Shown piece after piece: positions 1-8,688 of a stretch of 29,623 bases of DNA (position 1 is its first letter; the number at the start of each line of letters is the position of its first letter). Both the position numbers and the translations under genes were made by a program. The stretch comes from Candidatus Hydrogenedentes bacterium UBA2224 (GTDB lineage: Bacteria > Hydrogenedentota > Hydrogenedentia > Hydrogenedentales > SLHB01), in the NCBI GenBank assembly GCA_002348185.1, contig DDYW01000203.1, positions 9,847-39,469 of the forward strand. The letters are read 5' to 3'. The notes under the pieces were generated by a model. It saw only the letters and a program-made list of their open reading frames with translations. It searched no databases and was not told where the DNA came from.

Positions 1-215
1 TGACGCGCCCGCCGGTGTTCCGTGGCCTCGAGGTGCCCGCGGTCTTGCGCGACGGCAACCATGCCGTCATCCAGCGGTGGCGGCGCCGGGAGGCGCTGCG
101 GGCCACGCGCGCGCGACGTCCGGATTTGTTAATGAACTGTAGCGAAGAAGACCGTTTGCTCCTGGAGGAAATCGACCGGGAAGAAGCAGAACGGAAGCGA
201 GGAGAACAGCCGTGA
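1..215 (+). CDS. trmD: tRNA (guanine-37-N1)-methyltransferase, C-terminal end (partial)
   Basis: The window opens inside this gene; the reading frame begins at base 3 and about 70 residues are visible. The pattern TRPPVFRG, then VPAVLRDGNHAVIQRWRR and a RATRARRPDLL stretch, is the conserved C-terminal end of TrmD, the SAM-dependent knotted methyltransferase that makes m1G37 in tRNA. The catalytic knot lies upstream, outside the window. The stop TGA overlaps the GTG start of rplS, which implies translational coupling. The trmD-rplS order is the classic bacterial arrangement and supports both calls. The tail after the family end (about 25 residues, acidic then basic) is not conserved. Confidence 0.9.
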   Translation, partial: TRPPVFRGLEVPAVLRDGNHAVIQRWRRREALRATRARRPDLLMNCSEEDRLLLEEIDREEAERKRGEQP

Positions 216-598
216 AATTCGCGAAGGCAGTCGAAGCGCTCAGCCAGGAGCAGAAACAGGCCGCGGAGAAGGTCCCGCAATTCCGGATCGGCGACACCGT
301 ACGCGTCCACTTCCGGATTGTGGAAGGCGAGAAAGAACGCATTCAGGTGTTCGAAGGCGTGATCATCAGCCGTTCGGGCGGTACGGGCGCCAACGCGAGG
401 TTCACCGTGCGCCGGGTGGCGTTCGGTGAAGGCGTCGAGCGCGTGTTCCCGCTCCACTCGCCGCGCGTGGAAAAGGTCGAGGTGATTCGCGAGGGCAAGG
501 TGTGCCGCGCCAAGCTGTATTACTTGCGCGAGCGGGCCGGAAAAGCGGCGCGCGTGAAGGCCAAGGGCCGTTCGACGACCGCCAAAGACGAGCAATAA
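212..598 (+). CDS. rplS: 50S ribosomal protein L19
   Basis: This 128-residue protein matches L19, a component of the large ribosomal subunit at the interface with the small subunit. Conserved stretches visible are the FRIGDTVRVHFRI strand near residues 24-36, the VFEGVIISRSGGTGANARFTVRR core around 47-69, and GVERVFPLHSPRVEKVEV near 74-91, ending in the KLYYLRER motif. About 25 lysine/arginine/alanine-rich residues follow the family core, as in many L19 proteins. The GTG start at 212 is chosen because a GAGGAG ribosome binding site lies at 199-204 and because the start overlaps the trmD stop. It is probably co-transcribed with trmD. Confidence 0.96.
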   Translation: MKFAKAVEALSQEQKQAAEKVPQFRIGDTVRVHFRIVEGEKERIQVFEGVIISRSGGTGANARFTVRRVAFGEGVERVFPLHSPRVEKVEVIREGKVCRAKLYYLRERAGKAARVKAKGRSTTAKDEQ

Positions 599-655
599 CC
601 GCGACGTTTCGCGCTCAGGATGTTCCGGGTTTTCCGGCGCCCGCATCGGCCCGCC

Positions 656-684
656 TTGCGGTGGGTTCGTATGCGGGCTATTCT
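656..684 (+). promoter_or_regulatory. possible promoter for rnhB
   Basis: TTGCGG at 656-661 and TATTCT at 679-684 are separated by 17 bases. Transcription would start near 691, about 40 bases before the rnhB start. Both boxes are weak matches (3/6 and 4/6), so this is suggestive only. Confidence 0.3.
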
Positions 685-731
685 ACGGGTGTTGTGCCAT
701 CGGGCGGGATCCTCGGGCAAACTGGTGTGGG

Positions 732-1544
732 ATGGAATCGATGCCGAAACGCACCCTCAACAAAGCACGCGCCGCTGTGGAGGCGGGGCCGCCGCATGCG
801 CGGGAGCATGTGACGGCCGGATGCCGCGCCCGTCGCTCCGGAACCCCGAAACCTCACGCGACCCGCCCGCAGACGGCGCAGTGGCGCGAGGAACTGCAGG
901 CCGGCCTCCTGGAGCGCCAGGCGGCAGAGCAGGGCTTTTGTCGTGTGGCCGGGGTCGATGAGGCGGGTCGCGGCCCCTTGGCGGGCCCCCTCGTGGCGGC
1001 GGCCGTCGTGCTGGGCCATCCCCTGCCCGACCTGAATGACTCCAAACAATTGACGCCCGAAAAGCGGGCGCATCTGTACGACGTGCTGCGCAATGGTCCC
1101 CACGCCATCGGCATCGCCGTGGTTTCGTCCGGCGAGATCGACCAGATCGGCATCCAACCGGCCAATTACGCGGCCATGCACCGCGCCGTCAACCAGATCA
1201 CGCCCCTGCCCGACTACCTTCTGGTCGACGGGTTTGAGATTGCTGGCTGCCCGCTCCCCCAGTGCCGCATCATCAAGGGGGATTGCCGTTCCCAATCGAT
1301 CGCCGCCGCGAGTATTATGGCGAAAGTCACGCGGGACCGCATCATGGACGAACTGGACGGCCAGTATCCCCAGTACGGGTTCGCGCGCCACAAGGGATAC
1401 GGCACGAGCGAACATCTCGACGCCATCGCGCGATGCGGGCCGTGCCCCCATCACCGGCGCTCGTTTGCGCCGTTTGCGCGTTCGCTGCAGACGGGGCCGT
1501 TATTCTCGGAACCGGACGAGGACTCCTGCTCATGCGCCATGTGA
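732..1544 (+). CDS. rnhB: Ribonuclease HII
   Basis: RNase HII cleaves the RNA strand of RNA/DNA hybrids and removes single ribonucleotides from DNA in the cytoplasm. The family core runs from about residue 70 to 235: VAGVDEAGRGPLAGP with D76 and E77, a LLVDG motif with D166, and KVTRDRIMDEL with D202 complete the DEDD metal site; GYGTSEHL and the HRRSF end are also present. The protein is 270 residues against about 200 for the family. The first 70 residues are an Arg/Pro/Ala-rich extension without visible homology, so the true start may lie further in (ATG 741, or a GTG inside). The last 13 bases overlap the start of the next gene. Confidence 0.93.
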   Translation: MESMPKRTLNKARAAVEAGPPHAREHVTAGCRARRSGTPKPHATRPQTAQWREELQAGLLERQAAEQGFCRVAGVDEAGRGPLAGPLVAAAVVLGHPLPDLNDSKQLTPEKRAHLYDVLRNGPHAIGIAVVSSGEIDQIGIQPANYAAMHRAVNQITPLPDYLLVDGFEIAGCPLPQCRIIKGDCRSQSIAAASIMAKVTRDRIMDELDGQYPQYGFARHKGYGTSEHLDAIARCGPCPHHRRSFAPFARSLQTGPLFSEPDEDSCSCAM

Positions 1545-3211
1545 TTATCGCCGTCTGCCTGGTGCTTGCCCTGGGGTGCCAGACCATGCCCCTCGCCCCG
1601 GCGGAGGCCCCGAGTGCCCGGGCGCAGGCCTTCAACCATTACCTGATGGGCGACATCCACCGCCGGAACGGCCGCTTCGAGCAGGCGATCACCGAATTCG
1701 TCACGGCGCACGAATACGCCCCCGACGATCCGAATCTCGTCAAGCACATCATCCGCGGCTGCCTCATGATTCACGATCTGGAAAACGCCCGGACCTATGC
1801 GGAAGACCTGGCGGACGATTACCCCGACGATCCCGCCGCCTGGTTCATCCTGGGCCGGATCTACCGCCAGCAGGAAAAGTACGATGAGGCCACGGAGACC
1901 TTTACCAAAGCCCTGAACCTGACGGCCTTCAACGTCTTCATTTACGATGAACTGCTCCAGTCCGAGGAAGAATCGAACGATCTCGTGTCCGTGGTCGACA
2001 TCTACACGAAGCTCGTGCAGCTTCACCCGGATTCCGCGATGCTCTATGAGCGGCTTGGGCTGAGCCTCGCGCGCATCGAGAAGAACGAGGAGGCAAAGGC
2101 GTATCTGCAGAAAGCCCTCGAGCTAGACTCCGAATTGACCAATGCCCGGAACCTGCTGGGCCTGATCCATCTGGAACTGGGGGAAAACGAGTCCGCGGCG
2201 GCCCAGTTCCGCCGGTACCTGACGTCGTCTCCGGACGATGTGAGCGCGCGCGAACATTATGCGGCGGCCCTGGCCCGCCTGGGCCGCTACGATGAGGCCA
2301 TCGAGGAAGTCACCACGCTGTGCGAACAGGCCGGCGCCGAAGCCCGGCACCATCTCCAGCGCATGTACCTGCTCCTGCGCGCGGGCCATCCGGGGGAGGC
2401 CGGCCGGGCCGTCCCCCCGAACGACGCCCCCATCATGGGCACCGTGCTCCGCGCATGCGCACGAAAACTCGCCGGGGAACCCTATCTGCCGCTACTGGAA
2501 TCCCTGGATGAAATCGATGGCGACATCGACGCCGAAAGCCACGATTATCTCCAGGAAATCCTGTTTTTATACGGCGCTGAGCCGACCGGCGCTTTCCTGC
2601 TCGAGCTCATGCGCGACATCAATGCCGAAGGCCTGCAGTCCCAGCGCTTCAACATCCTCCAGGCGCGGATTCTCATGGCGCTGGACCGGCACCGGGAAGC
2701 GGCGCCGGTGCTGCTCGCCACCCTCGACCGGTTCGGCGCGGACAAATGGCTGCATTATTATCTGGCCATCATTTACGACGAGTTGAAAGAGCCGGCCAAC
2801 ACCGAAAAGCACATCGAGGCCTGTCTGCAACTCGATCCGGACGATCCGGACGTCCTGAACTTCCTGGGATACTTCTTCGCGGACAACAACAAGAATCTCG
2901 ACCGCGCTGAGACCCTGATCAAGCGCGCGCTCGAACTGTCGCCCGACAACGGCTTCTATCTCGACAGTCTCGGCTGGGTCTATTACCGGCAGGGAAAAGT
3001 CGACCTGGCGATCGAATACATCCGGCGCTCCATTCTCCGGCTTGAACGAGACGATGCGGTGGTCCGGGATCACCTCGGCGACGCGTACCTGCTCAAGGGG
3101 GAGGCAGACAAGGCGGTGGAGGAATGGGAGCGTGCGCACCGCCTCGACCCTGAGCTGGAAGGCGTAGCCGAGAAGCTCAACCGGCATCGCGTGCGGCAGC
3201 AGCAGCGGTGA
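1532..3211 (+). CDS. TPR-repeat lipoprotein
   Basis: This 559-residue protein begins MRHVIIAVCLVLALGC, a signal peptide with a lipobox ending at Cys16, so it should be lipid-anchored in the envelope. The start at 1532 is preferred over longer in-frame starts because of this signal and a GAGGA site at 1518-1522. The rest is a chain of tetratricopeptide repeats, with recognisable helix pairs such as HRRNGRFEQAITEFVTAHEYAPDDP, EKYDEATETFTKALNL, YYRQGKVDLAIEYIRRSI and KGEADKAVEEWERAHRLDPE. TPR arrays mediate protein-protein contacts; a role in envelope assembly or secretion is typical but not shown. It overlaps rnhB by 13 bases, which suggests coupled translation, although the two functions are unrelated. 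Confidence 0.88.
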   Translation: MRHVIIAVCLVLALGCQTMPLAPAEAPSARAQAFNHYLMGDIHRRNGRFEQAITEFVTAHEYAPDDPNLVKHIIRGCLMIHDLENARTYAEDLADDYPDDPAAWFILGRIYRQQEKYDEATETFTKALNLTAFNVFIYDELLQSEEESNDLVSVVDIYTKLVQLHPDSAMLYERLGLSLARIEKNEEAKAYLQKALELDSELTNARNLLGLIHLELGENESAAAQFRRYLTSSPDDVSAREHYAAALARLGRYDEAIEEVTTLCEQAGAEARHHLQRMYLLLRAGHPGEAGRAVPPNDAPIMGTVLRACARKLAGEPYLPLLESLDEIDGDIDAESHDYLQEILFLYGAEPTGAFLLELMRDINAEGLQSQRFNILQARILMALDRHREAAPVLLATLDRFGADKWLHYYLAIIYDELKEPANTEKHIEACLQLDPDDPDVLNFLGYFFADNNKNLDRAETLIKRALELSPDNGFYLDSLGWVYYRQGKVDLAIEYIRRSILRLERDDAVVRDHLGDAYLLKGEADKAVEEWERAHRLDPELEGVAEKLNRHRVRQQQR

Positions 3212-3318
3212 ACAGGCCCGTGCCGCGAAATGCCGGTCCGCCCGGCGACCGCACAACGGTCCCGGGACCCCCGAAGACACCCCCGCGGAGAGGGCTGCCG
3301 CAGGAAGGAGTATTCTCT

Positions 3319-4668
3319 GTGACTTCGCTGATTCTGCTCGAAATGGTCTTCTGTGTCGTGAGTCACGCCGCGATGGGCGAAACCGTCGTGACACCCCCGG
3401 CGCCGCCCACGGTCAGGGTGATCCATGAAGAAACGGTTTATACGCACACCCCGGCGAACAACGGCTCGGGACCGTTCTGGAGTTCGGGCTGCACCACCCT
3501 GGCCCGGGTTGGGGACACCGTGGTGCTCTCGGAGATGGAAACGGGCCAGGATGTGCCGCTGCTCTGCAACACCCGGTGGCGGCTGCACACGCGCACCGGG
3601 GCGGGATGGAGTCTCTTTGCCGAAGCCGACGGCTACCGCCAGCGCGAACCCGCCGTCCTCGCCACCACGGGACCCGACGCGTTCTATCTGTACGTGAACG
3701 ACAGCACGCAACCGCCCGGCACCAAGTATGGCGCCTGCACGCCCTATCTGCTGAAATTCACCCTGGGAAACGCGGCCAGTCCCGAAACGCTCCGCCCAGT
3801 TTGGGAGGACGAGCCCACGTTTACCGATCATTCCTACCGGGGATACGCGGCGGACCGCGACGTCCAGGAACTGCTCATGCTCAACATAGACGCCAGGACA
3901 AGCGAGCAGAACTGGTGTCACATGAAGGCCAACGGCGAGCTCCTGGGCAACGGCAAAATCACGTTCCCCATCCGGGCCTGCTATCCCCAGGCCGCGCTGA
4001 AATCCGGCGCCGCGTACGTCCTCGCTGTCGGCGATATCCAGGAACCCGTCAAGGAATGGGCGGACTACAAATTCGAACAGACGAAGAGTTCCTGGGACTA
4101 TGTCTTCCGCATCCTGTATTTCACGTGGACACCCGACCTCAGCTCGCAGGGATTCGCCCCCGCCATTGAAATCGCCAATGTCGACGCCACGGCGGGGCAC
4201 GTGTTCGGCCAGGACCTCCATATCGCCTCCAACGGCGACGCGTACGTCATGTACACCCAGCGGCCGGTAAGCTCGCCGCTCCTGCGCGACAGGTTCTTCC
4301 CGGACCTTTCCACTGCGGATTCACTCTACCTGGCCGCCGTACGCGATGGCCAGCTCGTCGAGCGGAAACTGCTCTTCGAGGGGACGGACACGCGCCAGCC
4401 CGGCTGCGCGCGCTTCCATGTCGCGGCAAACGGCGGCCTCTACGCGCTCGTATACGCGGCCATCGACGGTGCGCCGGGCAACTACCTCATGCCTCTCGAC
4501 CCGCCGCAGGACACACCCGCGCTCATCCCCATCCCTCTCCAGCAACCATCGGCCACGTTCCTTCTGGCCAGCCCGCGCGCGGGCAATGCGCCCTCGAACA
4601 CCATCGACCTGGCCGGCGCCGGCCCTGCAAACAGCGTCGTGTACGCGCAGATGTCCCTGGAGGAATGA
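3319..4668 (+). CDS. Secreted protein of unknown function, possibly beta-propeller
   Basis: The GTG at 3319 is chosen because AGGAAGGAG at 3302-3310 sits 8 bases upstream and because the product then starts with a plausible signal sequence (TSLILLEMVFCVVSHAAMGE). The frame stays open back to 3208, but that stretch is Pro/Arg-rich and unlike a coding start. The mature protein of about 430 residues is rich in beta-strand-like segments with recurring short hydrophobic runs (DTVVLSEME, PDAFYLYVND, GDAYVMYTQ, GGLYALVYAA), spaced as in propeller proteins that sample a value repeatedly. No catalytic motif or known family is recognised. It follows the TPR lipoprotein gene by 107 bases. Confidence 0.75.
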   Translation: MTSLILLEMVFCVVSHAAMGETVVTPPAPPTVRVIHEETVYTHTPANNGSGPFWSSGCTTLARVGDTVVLSEMETGQDVPLLCNTRWRLHTRTGAGWSLFAEADGYRQREPAVLATTGPDAFYLYVNDSTQPPGTKYGACTPYLLKFTLGNAASPETLRPVWEDEPTFTDHSYRGYAADRDVQELLMLNIDARTSEQNWCHMKANGELLGNGKITFPIRACYPQAALKSGAAYVLAVGDIQEPVKEWADYKFEQTKSSWDYVFRILYFTWTPDLSSQGFAPAIEIANVDATAGHVFGQDLHIASNGDAYVMYTQRPVSSPLLRDRFFPDLSTADSLYLAAVRDGQLVERKLLFEGTDTRQPGCARFHVAANGGLYALVYAAIDGAPGNYLMPLDPPQDTPALIPIPLQQPSATFLLASPRAGNAPSNTIDLAGAGPANSVVYAQMSLEE

Positions 4669-4735
4669 GCCGCGGGACCGCCTGCGGCCGATGGTCCCGC
4701 GCAGCTCCGGTCACCGGCATCACCGCGCCCCGCCC

Positions 4736-4766
4736 TGACGCATTGACAACTCTTGACGCTGCGTCA
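4736..4766. promoter_or_regulatory. operator-like palindrome in the TetR gene promoter
   Basis: TGACGC-T-GCGTCA at 4754-4766 is a perfect 13-base palindrome lying between the -35 and -10 boxes. A further half-site TGACGC occurs at 4736-4741, just upstream of the -35. Binding of a dimeric repressor here would block RNA polymerase, the usual layout for TetR-family autorepression. Binding itself is inferred. Confidence 0.55.
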
Positions 4767-4772
4767 TATCAT
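4743..4772 (+). promoter_or_regulatory. sigma70-type promoter of the TetR gene
   Basis: TTGACA at 4743-4748 (perfect -35) and TATCAT at 4767-4772 (5/6 -10) are 18 bases apart. The expected transcription start near 4779 is only a few bases before the ATG at 4782, and no Shine-Dalgarno sequence is present, so the message is probably leaderless or nearly so. Confidence 0.65.
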
Positions 4773-4781
4773 GGGCGCATA

Positions 4782-5525
4782 ATGACCATACAAACACGCA
4801 AACAACGCGAACTTCGCAGACGCGAAGAGCTTTTTCTTCAGGTTGCACGCCGGCTGCTCCTCGAGCGCGGTTTTCATGGCTTGACCATGGATCGCATCGC
4901 CGAGGAAACCGAGTATTCGAAGGGGACGATCTACCTGCATTTCGGCTGCAAGGAAGAGCTGATCCTCGAACTCGGGAAACGCTCCCGCCGCCAACGCCTG
5001 GAACTCATCACCCGCGGCGTCACTTTCGACGGCCGTCCACGCGAGCGCATGGTGGCGATTGGGGTAGCCGTGGATATTCATACGCGCTTATTTCCAGACG
5101 ATGTCCGCATCTGGGAGATCATGAATGCGGAGTCCATCATCGAGAAGATCCCGGCCGATCGCCAGCCGGACCTCAAGGCCTCCGATATCGCCGTGAATGA
5201 CCTGCTGATCGGGCTGGTGAACGACGCGATCGCGTGTGGCGACCTGGTCCTGCGCCCCGGTGATTCGCCCCAGGAGATCACGTTCGGGCTGTGGGCCATC
5301 ACGGACGGCGGATTTGCCGCCATCCTCGGAAACGCGCCGCTGGAGCACTTGAACCTTCGGGATCCGTACGCGGCGATTTTTAAGAATTGCCACGTTCTCG
5401 GCGACGGGTACGGGTGGCATCCCTTGTCTGCGGAATGGGATTATGACGCGACTGTCGAGCGCATCCGTCGCGAGATTTTCCCGGAGGAATCGCGCCTGGC
5501 TTTCGGCGGCGGGGAAGCGGCCTGA
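4782..5525 (+). CDS. TetR/AcrR-family transcriptional regulator
   Basis: This 247-residue protein has the family's N-terminal DNA-binding domain at about residues 10-60: helix AARRLLLERGFHGLTMDRIAEE followed by the recognition helix segment EYSKGTIYLHFGCKEELILEL. The C-terminal 180 residues would form the ligand-binding and dimerisation domain; its ligand cannot be read from sequence. ATG 4782 is chosen because the family domain begins shortly after it and the promoter ends just before it. It lies upstream of, and in the same direction as, the glycosidase gene at 5643 (117-base gap), so it may control itself and that pair. Confidence 0.9.
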   Translation: MTIQTRKQRELRRREELFLQVARRLLLERGFHGLTMDRIAEETEYSKGTIYLHFGCKEELILELGKRSRRQRLELITRGVTFDGRPRERMVAIGVAVDIHTRLFPDDVRIWEIMNAESIIEKIPADRQPDLKASDIAVNDLLIGLVNDAIACGDLVLRPGDSPQEITFGLWAITDGGFAAILGNAPLEHLNLRDPYAAIFKNCHVLGDGYGWHPLSAEWDYDATVERIRREIFPEESRLAFGGGEAA

Positions 5526-5642
5526 CCAGGCCGGGGGCCGCTCGTGGCGGCAGGGGGCATTCCCGCGGCTGCGGTGCCGGTTCACGCCGGACAAGGGTGG
5601 CGGAATCACAAACAAGCGCGAACCGCAACCAGGATAGGCACC

Positions 5643-7775
5643 ATGCAGGCACGATTTCGCCCGCTCCCGGTTCTCTTTGTGATCACGGCGGCATTCGGTA
5701 TGGCTCAGGCGCAGTCCGGCGTTCTTTTCAACGGCAATGAGCTCGGCCTCGAGCGCTTCGGGGCGGGCGTCCCCGGAGGGTGGCTGCTCGACGGCAACGA
5801 CTTCACGTGGGAGGCGGAGACCGGACCGGGCCGGCTCGGACCCGGCGCGGGGCGCATCCCCTTCGGCGGCAACGGACGCATTGAGCTCACCTCGCCTGCG
5901 CGCCGCCTGGAACACGGCCGCCCGTACACGCTTCTCCTGTGGTTCCGGTCCGAGCCCGCGGGCGCAGCACTCTCGGTGTCGCTTCATGACAACGAGACCC
6001 GCCAGTCCCTGGCCTTCGAACAGACGGCCACCGCCACGCCGGAGTGGCAGCAGTTGCGCATCACCCGCACACTTCGGGAAGCCGTGAAAGGCTGTTATTA
6101 CCTCCGTCTGTCGGCGAAGGGCGCCAACACCACCCTCTGGCTTGACGGCCTCTGGCTGGGCGCCACGGAGGCGGAACCGCCCGCGGACTGGCAGCCTGCC
6201 TGGCATGCGGCCGCTGTGGCCGTCGCGCCCGAAGCACCGTGGGGCGTCGTGGCGGGAAACGGGCCGCTGTGTTACCGGGTACGCGTCGCGGGCGCGCTCG
6301 CCCCGGGAGCGCGGCTTGAAACCCGCGTCATCTCCACCTCCGGCGAGAGCGCCGGCCAGCCCGCCCTCCCACTCGACACAACGGGTTCCTGGACCGGCAC
6401 GGCTGAGATCTCCGGGGACAGCGCAAACCGGTTTGGGATGTTTCGTGTCGAGGCTACGGTTGTCGATCCGTCCGGCACGACCCTGTCGCCGATGACCGAG
6501 ACTTTGCTGGCGCGAGCGCCGGAACCGTTCCCCGCGCCGTTCCGCGACTCGTATTTCGGGATCCACGTGAAGCTGACCGCGCCGGACCTGGAGGCCATGG
6601 CGCGCCTGGGCTACAAATGGTTGCGCATCCATGATGCGTCCGGCATCACCAAATGGGGCCTGATCGAGCCCGAACCCGGCCGATGGCTCTGGCACGACGA
6701 CGAAGTGGCGCTGGCCCGGGAAAAGGGCTTCTTCATTCTCGGCATGCTCGACAGCGCGCCTCCCTGGGAATCCGGTGCGCAGGAGGAGGGCTATTTCAGC
6801 ATCTACAGCGTCCCCAAAGACCCCGAGAACTGGCGCAACTACGTGCGGCGCGTGGTCGCGCATTACAAGGGCGCGATCGATGACTGGGAGGTCTGGAACG
6901 AACCCTGGAATCCCATGGGGTTCTTCAAGGGGGGCAATCCGCAGCGCTACACCGAGCTGCTCACCATCGCCTTCACGGAGACCAAGGCAATCAATCCCGG
7001 CGCGGTGCTCGTCGGCATCGACACGTGGCCGCCTTACTGGGACGCGATGACCCTCGCCGCCGGGGCATACGACTATTACGACGTCCTGTCGTTTCACCGC
7101 TACGACCCCGGCATGCACGGGTATCCGAACGATCCCATCGACCGCATTGCGAAACGGCTGCGCAAGGCCCAGGAAAAATACGGCACCCCCAAACCCCTCC
7201 TGTTCAGCGAAGGCGGGCCCGACGTGACGGTTTTCCACGGGTCCTTCTTCTCGTTCGCGGAACCGGCGCTTACCGGAGACTGGTCGTGGTGCGCCGACCA
7301 GTACGCGCGCATGTACCTCTCCACGATCGCCTCCGGGGTCCAACGATTCTTCGCGTATTCCGTCCACAACCACACGCACCACGGCCATTCGACGCACATG
7401 ATGGTCGAGCCGGGGCCGCTGCTGCGCCCGCTTCATCTCACCGTGGCAGCCCTGGCGCATTTCGTCGACGGCGCGGACTACGTTGAACGGCTTCAGCCTG
7501 CCCACGACATCAGCGCGCACGTGTTTGCCCAACCCCATGACCGCCCATATGCGACGGGAGGGTGCACCGTGGTCGTGCTGCACGCGAACGGCCTGGATCC
7601 GGAGCCCTTGCCGCGGCCGGTGCCCGAGGGCGTCGCCTGCTACGACCGCTGGGGCAACCCGAACGCGCCGCCGACGGAGGCGCTGCGCAGCCCGGTCTAT
7701 CTGGTGGCGGCCGGCGACGCCGCCGTCGCCCTGACGTCCGCCCTCGCGCCTGCCGGGCCGGGCTCGCAACCGTAG
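5643..7775 (+). CDS. Secreted clan GH-A-like glycoside hydrolase with N-terminal carbohydrate-binding-like domain
   Basis: A 710-residue protein with a signal peptide (MQARFRPLPVLFVITAAFGMAQAQ); an AGGA site at 5631-5634 supports the start. Residues about 28-180 resemble a CBM4/9-like jelly roll (PYTLLLWFRSEP, PEWQQLRIT, NTTLWLDGLWLG). From about residue 299 a TIM barrel begins (YFGIHVK, GYKWLRIHD). The clan GH-A acid/base appears as WEVWNEPWNP with E420, and FSEGG with E523 is a likely nucleophile at the right distance, as in GH39 and GH5 enzymes. It should cut a glycosidic bond outside the cytoplasm; the substrate is unknown. The next gene follows after 11 bases, so the two form an operon. 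Confidence 0.82.
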   Translation: MQARFRPLPVLFVITAAFGMAQAQSGVLFNGNELGLERFGAGVPGGWLLDGNDFTWEAETGPGRLGPGAGRIPFGGNGRIELTSPARRLEHGRPYTLLLWFRSEPAGAALSVSLHDNETRQSLAFEQTATATPEWQQLRITRTLREAVKGCYYLRLSAKGANTTLWLDGLWLGATEAEPPADWQPAWHAAAVAVAPEAPWGVVAGNGPLCYRVRVAGALAPGARLETRVISTSGESAGQPALPLDTTGSWTGTAEISGDSANRFGMFRVEATVVDPSGTTLSPMTETLLARAPEPFPAPFRDSYFGIHVKLTAPDLEAMARLGYKWLRIHDASGITKWGLIEPEPGRWLWHDDEVALAREKGFFILGMLDSAPPWESGAQEEGYFSIYSVPKDPENWRNYVRRVVAHYKGAIDDWEVWNEPWNPMGFFKGGNPQRYTELLTIAFTETKAINPGAVLVGIDTWPPYWDAMTLAAGAYDYYDVLSFHRYDPGMHGYPNDPIDRIAKRLRKAQEKYGTPKPLLFSEGGPDVTVFHGSFFSFAEPALTGDWSWCADQYARMYLSTIASGVQRFFAYSVHNHTHHGHSTHMMVEPGPLLRPLHLTVAALAHFVDGADYVERLQPAHDISAHVFAQPHDRPYATGGCTVVVLHANGLDPEPLPRPVPEGVACYDRWGNPNAPPTEALRSPVYLVAAGDAAVALTSALAPAGPGSQP

Positions 7776-7786
7776 GAGCACACGCC

Positions 7787-8626
7787 ATGCCGCGAAAGAG
7801 TCTCGTTTGCCTGTTTGTCTGCCTCACGTGCGCGGGCGCATGGGCCCAGATGTTCCCGGAAGAACGCGACGGGCTGAATGCGCTGCTGGACCAGGTTGAG
7901 CGTTCCCTCACCACGCAAACTCCTCCGCTGTGGTCGCTGTTTTCGCCCCTGGGTTCCCTGGCCATCGCGGGCAACGGCGAGGGGAGCTGCACCACCGCCC
8001 GGCGCGACGAACTGCGCCGCAACCCCGGCGCCGCCGCAGCCTTCGCCCTGCCCCCGGGCGCCCGGGCCACGTTCCGCGTGTTTGAGACCGCCCGCGAACT
8101 GAGGATGGGCCAGGTCATCTTCGAATCGCCCGAAAAAAAGCACTGGCTGGCGACCTTCGCGGCGCTGCCCGACGGCCCCGGGGACGCGTACCGCCTGACC
8201 GCCCTGTGCGTGTTTCCTGCCGATCAGCTCCTCTCTGCCGGGGCCTCGCAGGATGCCGTGAGCGTGGTGAAGGAATGGGAACGGGTGGTCCGGGACGGTC
8301 AGATGGTGGAACTGCGCCGGCACCTCTACCCCGAGCCGTTTCTGGGCATCCTGGGCAAGGGCGGCATGGAACTGTTCCTCTATGTGGATCCCGAGCGCTA
8401 CATCACGATGGCGCGCTACGTCGTGGAAGTGGGCCGCCCCGAGGTCTCCGAGATGTCCGGACTCCACGTGTGCTCGAACGGCGTCATCGCCGCGGTCACC
8501 GGCACCTGGAAAGCGCCCAACGTCGTGTTCGGCCTCGGCGATTACCGTTTCACCGCACTCCTGCTCAAAACGGATGGGGCCTGGAAAGTGGCCGGCCTGT
8601 TCATGGGCACGCAGACGCAATATTGA
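7787..8626 (+). CDS. Small secreted protein of unknown function
   Basis: This 279-residue product starts MPRKSLVCLFVCLTCAGAWAQ, a clear signal peptide, with TAGGAG at 7773-7778 as ribosome binding site. No known domain is recognised. The C-terminal part (VTGTWKAPN, DYRFTALLLKTDGAWKVAGLF) recalls the closing strands of SnoaL/NTF2-like folds, but this is weak. The middle contains WLATFAALPDG and an amphipathic helical stretch around VVKEWERVVRDGQMVELRRHL. Because it lies 11 bases after the glycosidase gene, an accessory role in the same extracellular process is likely, but this is inference. Confidence 0.75.
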   Translation: MPRKSLVCLFVCLTCAGAWAQMFPEERDGLNALLDQVERSLTTQTPPLWSLFSPLGSLAIAGNGEGSCTTARRDELRRNPGAAAAFALPPGARATFRVFETARELRMGQVIFESPEKKHWLATFAALPDGPGDAYRLTALCVFPADQLLSAGASQDAVSVVKEWERVVRDGQMVELRRHLYPEPFLGILGKGGMELFLYVDPERYITMARYVVEVGRPEVSEMSGLHVCSNGVIAAVTGTWKAPNVVFGLGDYRFTALLLKTDGAWKVAGLFMGTQTQY

Positions 8627-8641
8627 ACGCAACCGCCGGAA

Positions 8642-8668
8642 CCCGGGCCGACGGGGCATGCGCCCGGG
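8642..8668. terminator. possible bidirectional terminator hairpin
   Basis: CCCGGGC at 8642-8648 and GCCCGGG at 8662-8668 form a 7-bp stem with a 13-base loop between two convergent genes ending at 8626 and 8689. No T-tract follows on either strand, so intrinsic termination is doubtful. Confidence 0.3.
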
Positions 8669-8688
8669 CGGATGCGGCGGCGTTTACC

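Noticed and set aside
5088..7781. 897-codon open frame on the minus strand
   Set aside because: It lies opposite the TetR and glycosidase genes, which have recognised motifs, signal peptide and binding site. The minus-strand product is Arg/Gly/Val-rich without domains, as expected of antisense frames in GC-rich DNA.
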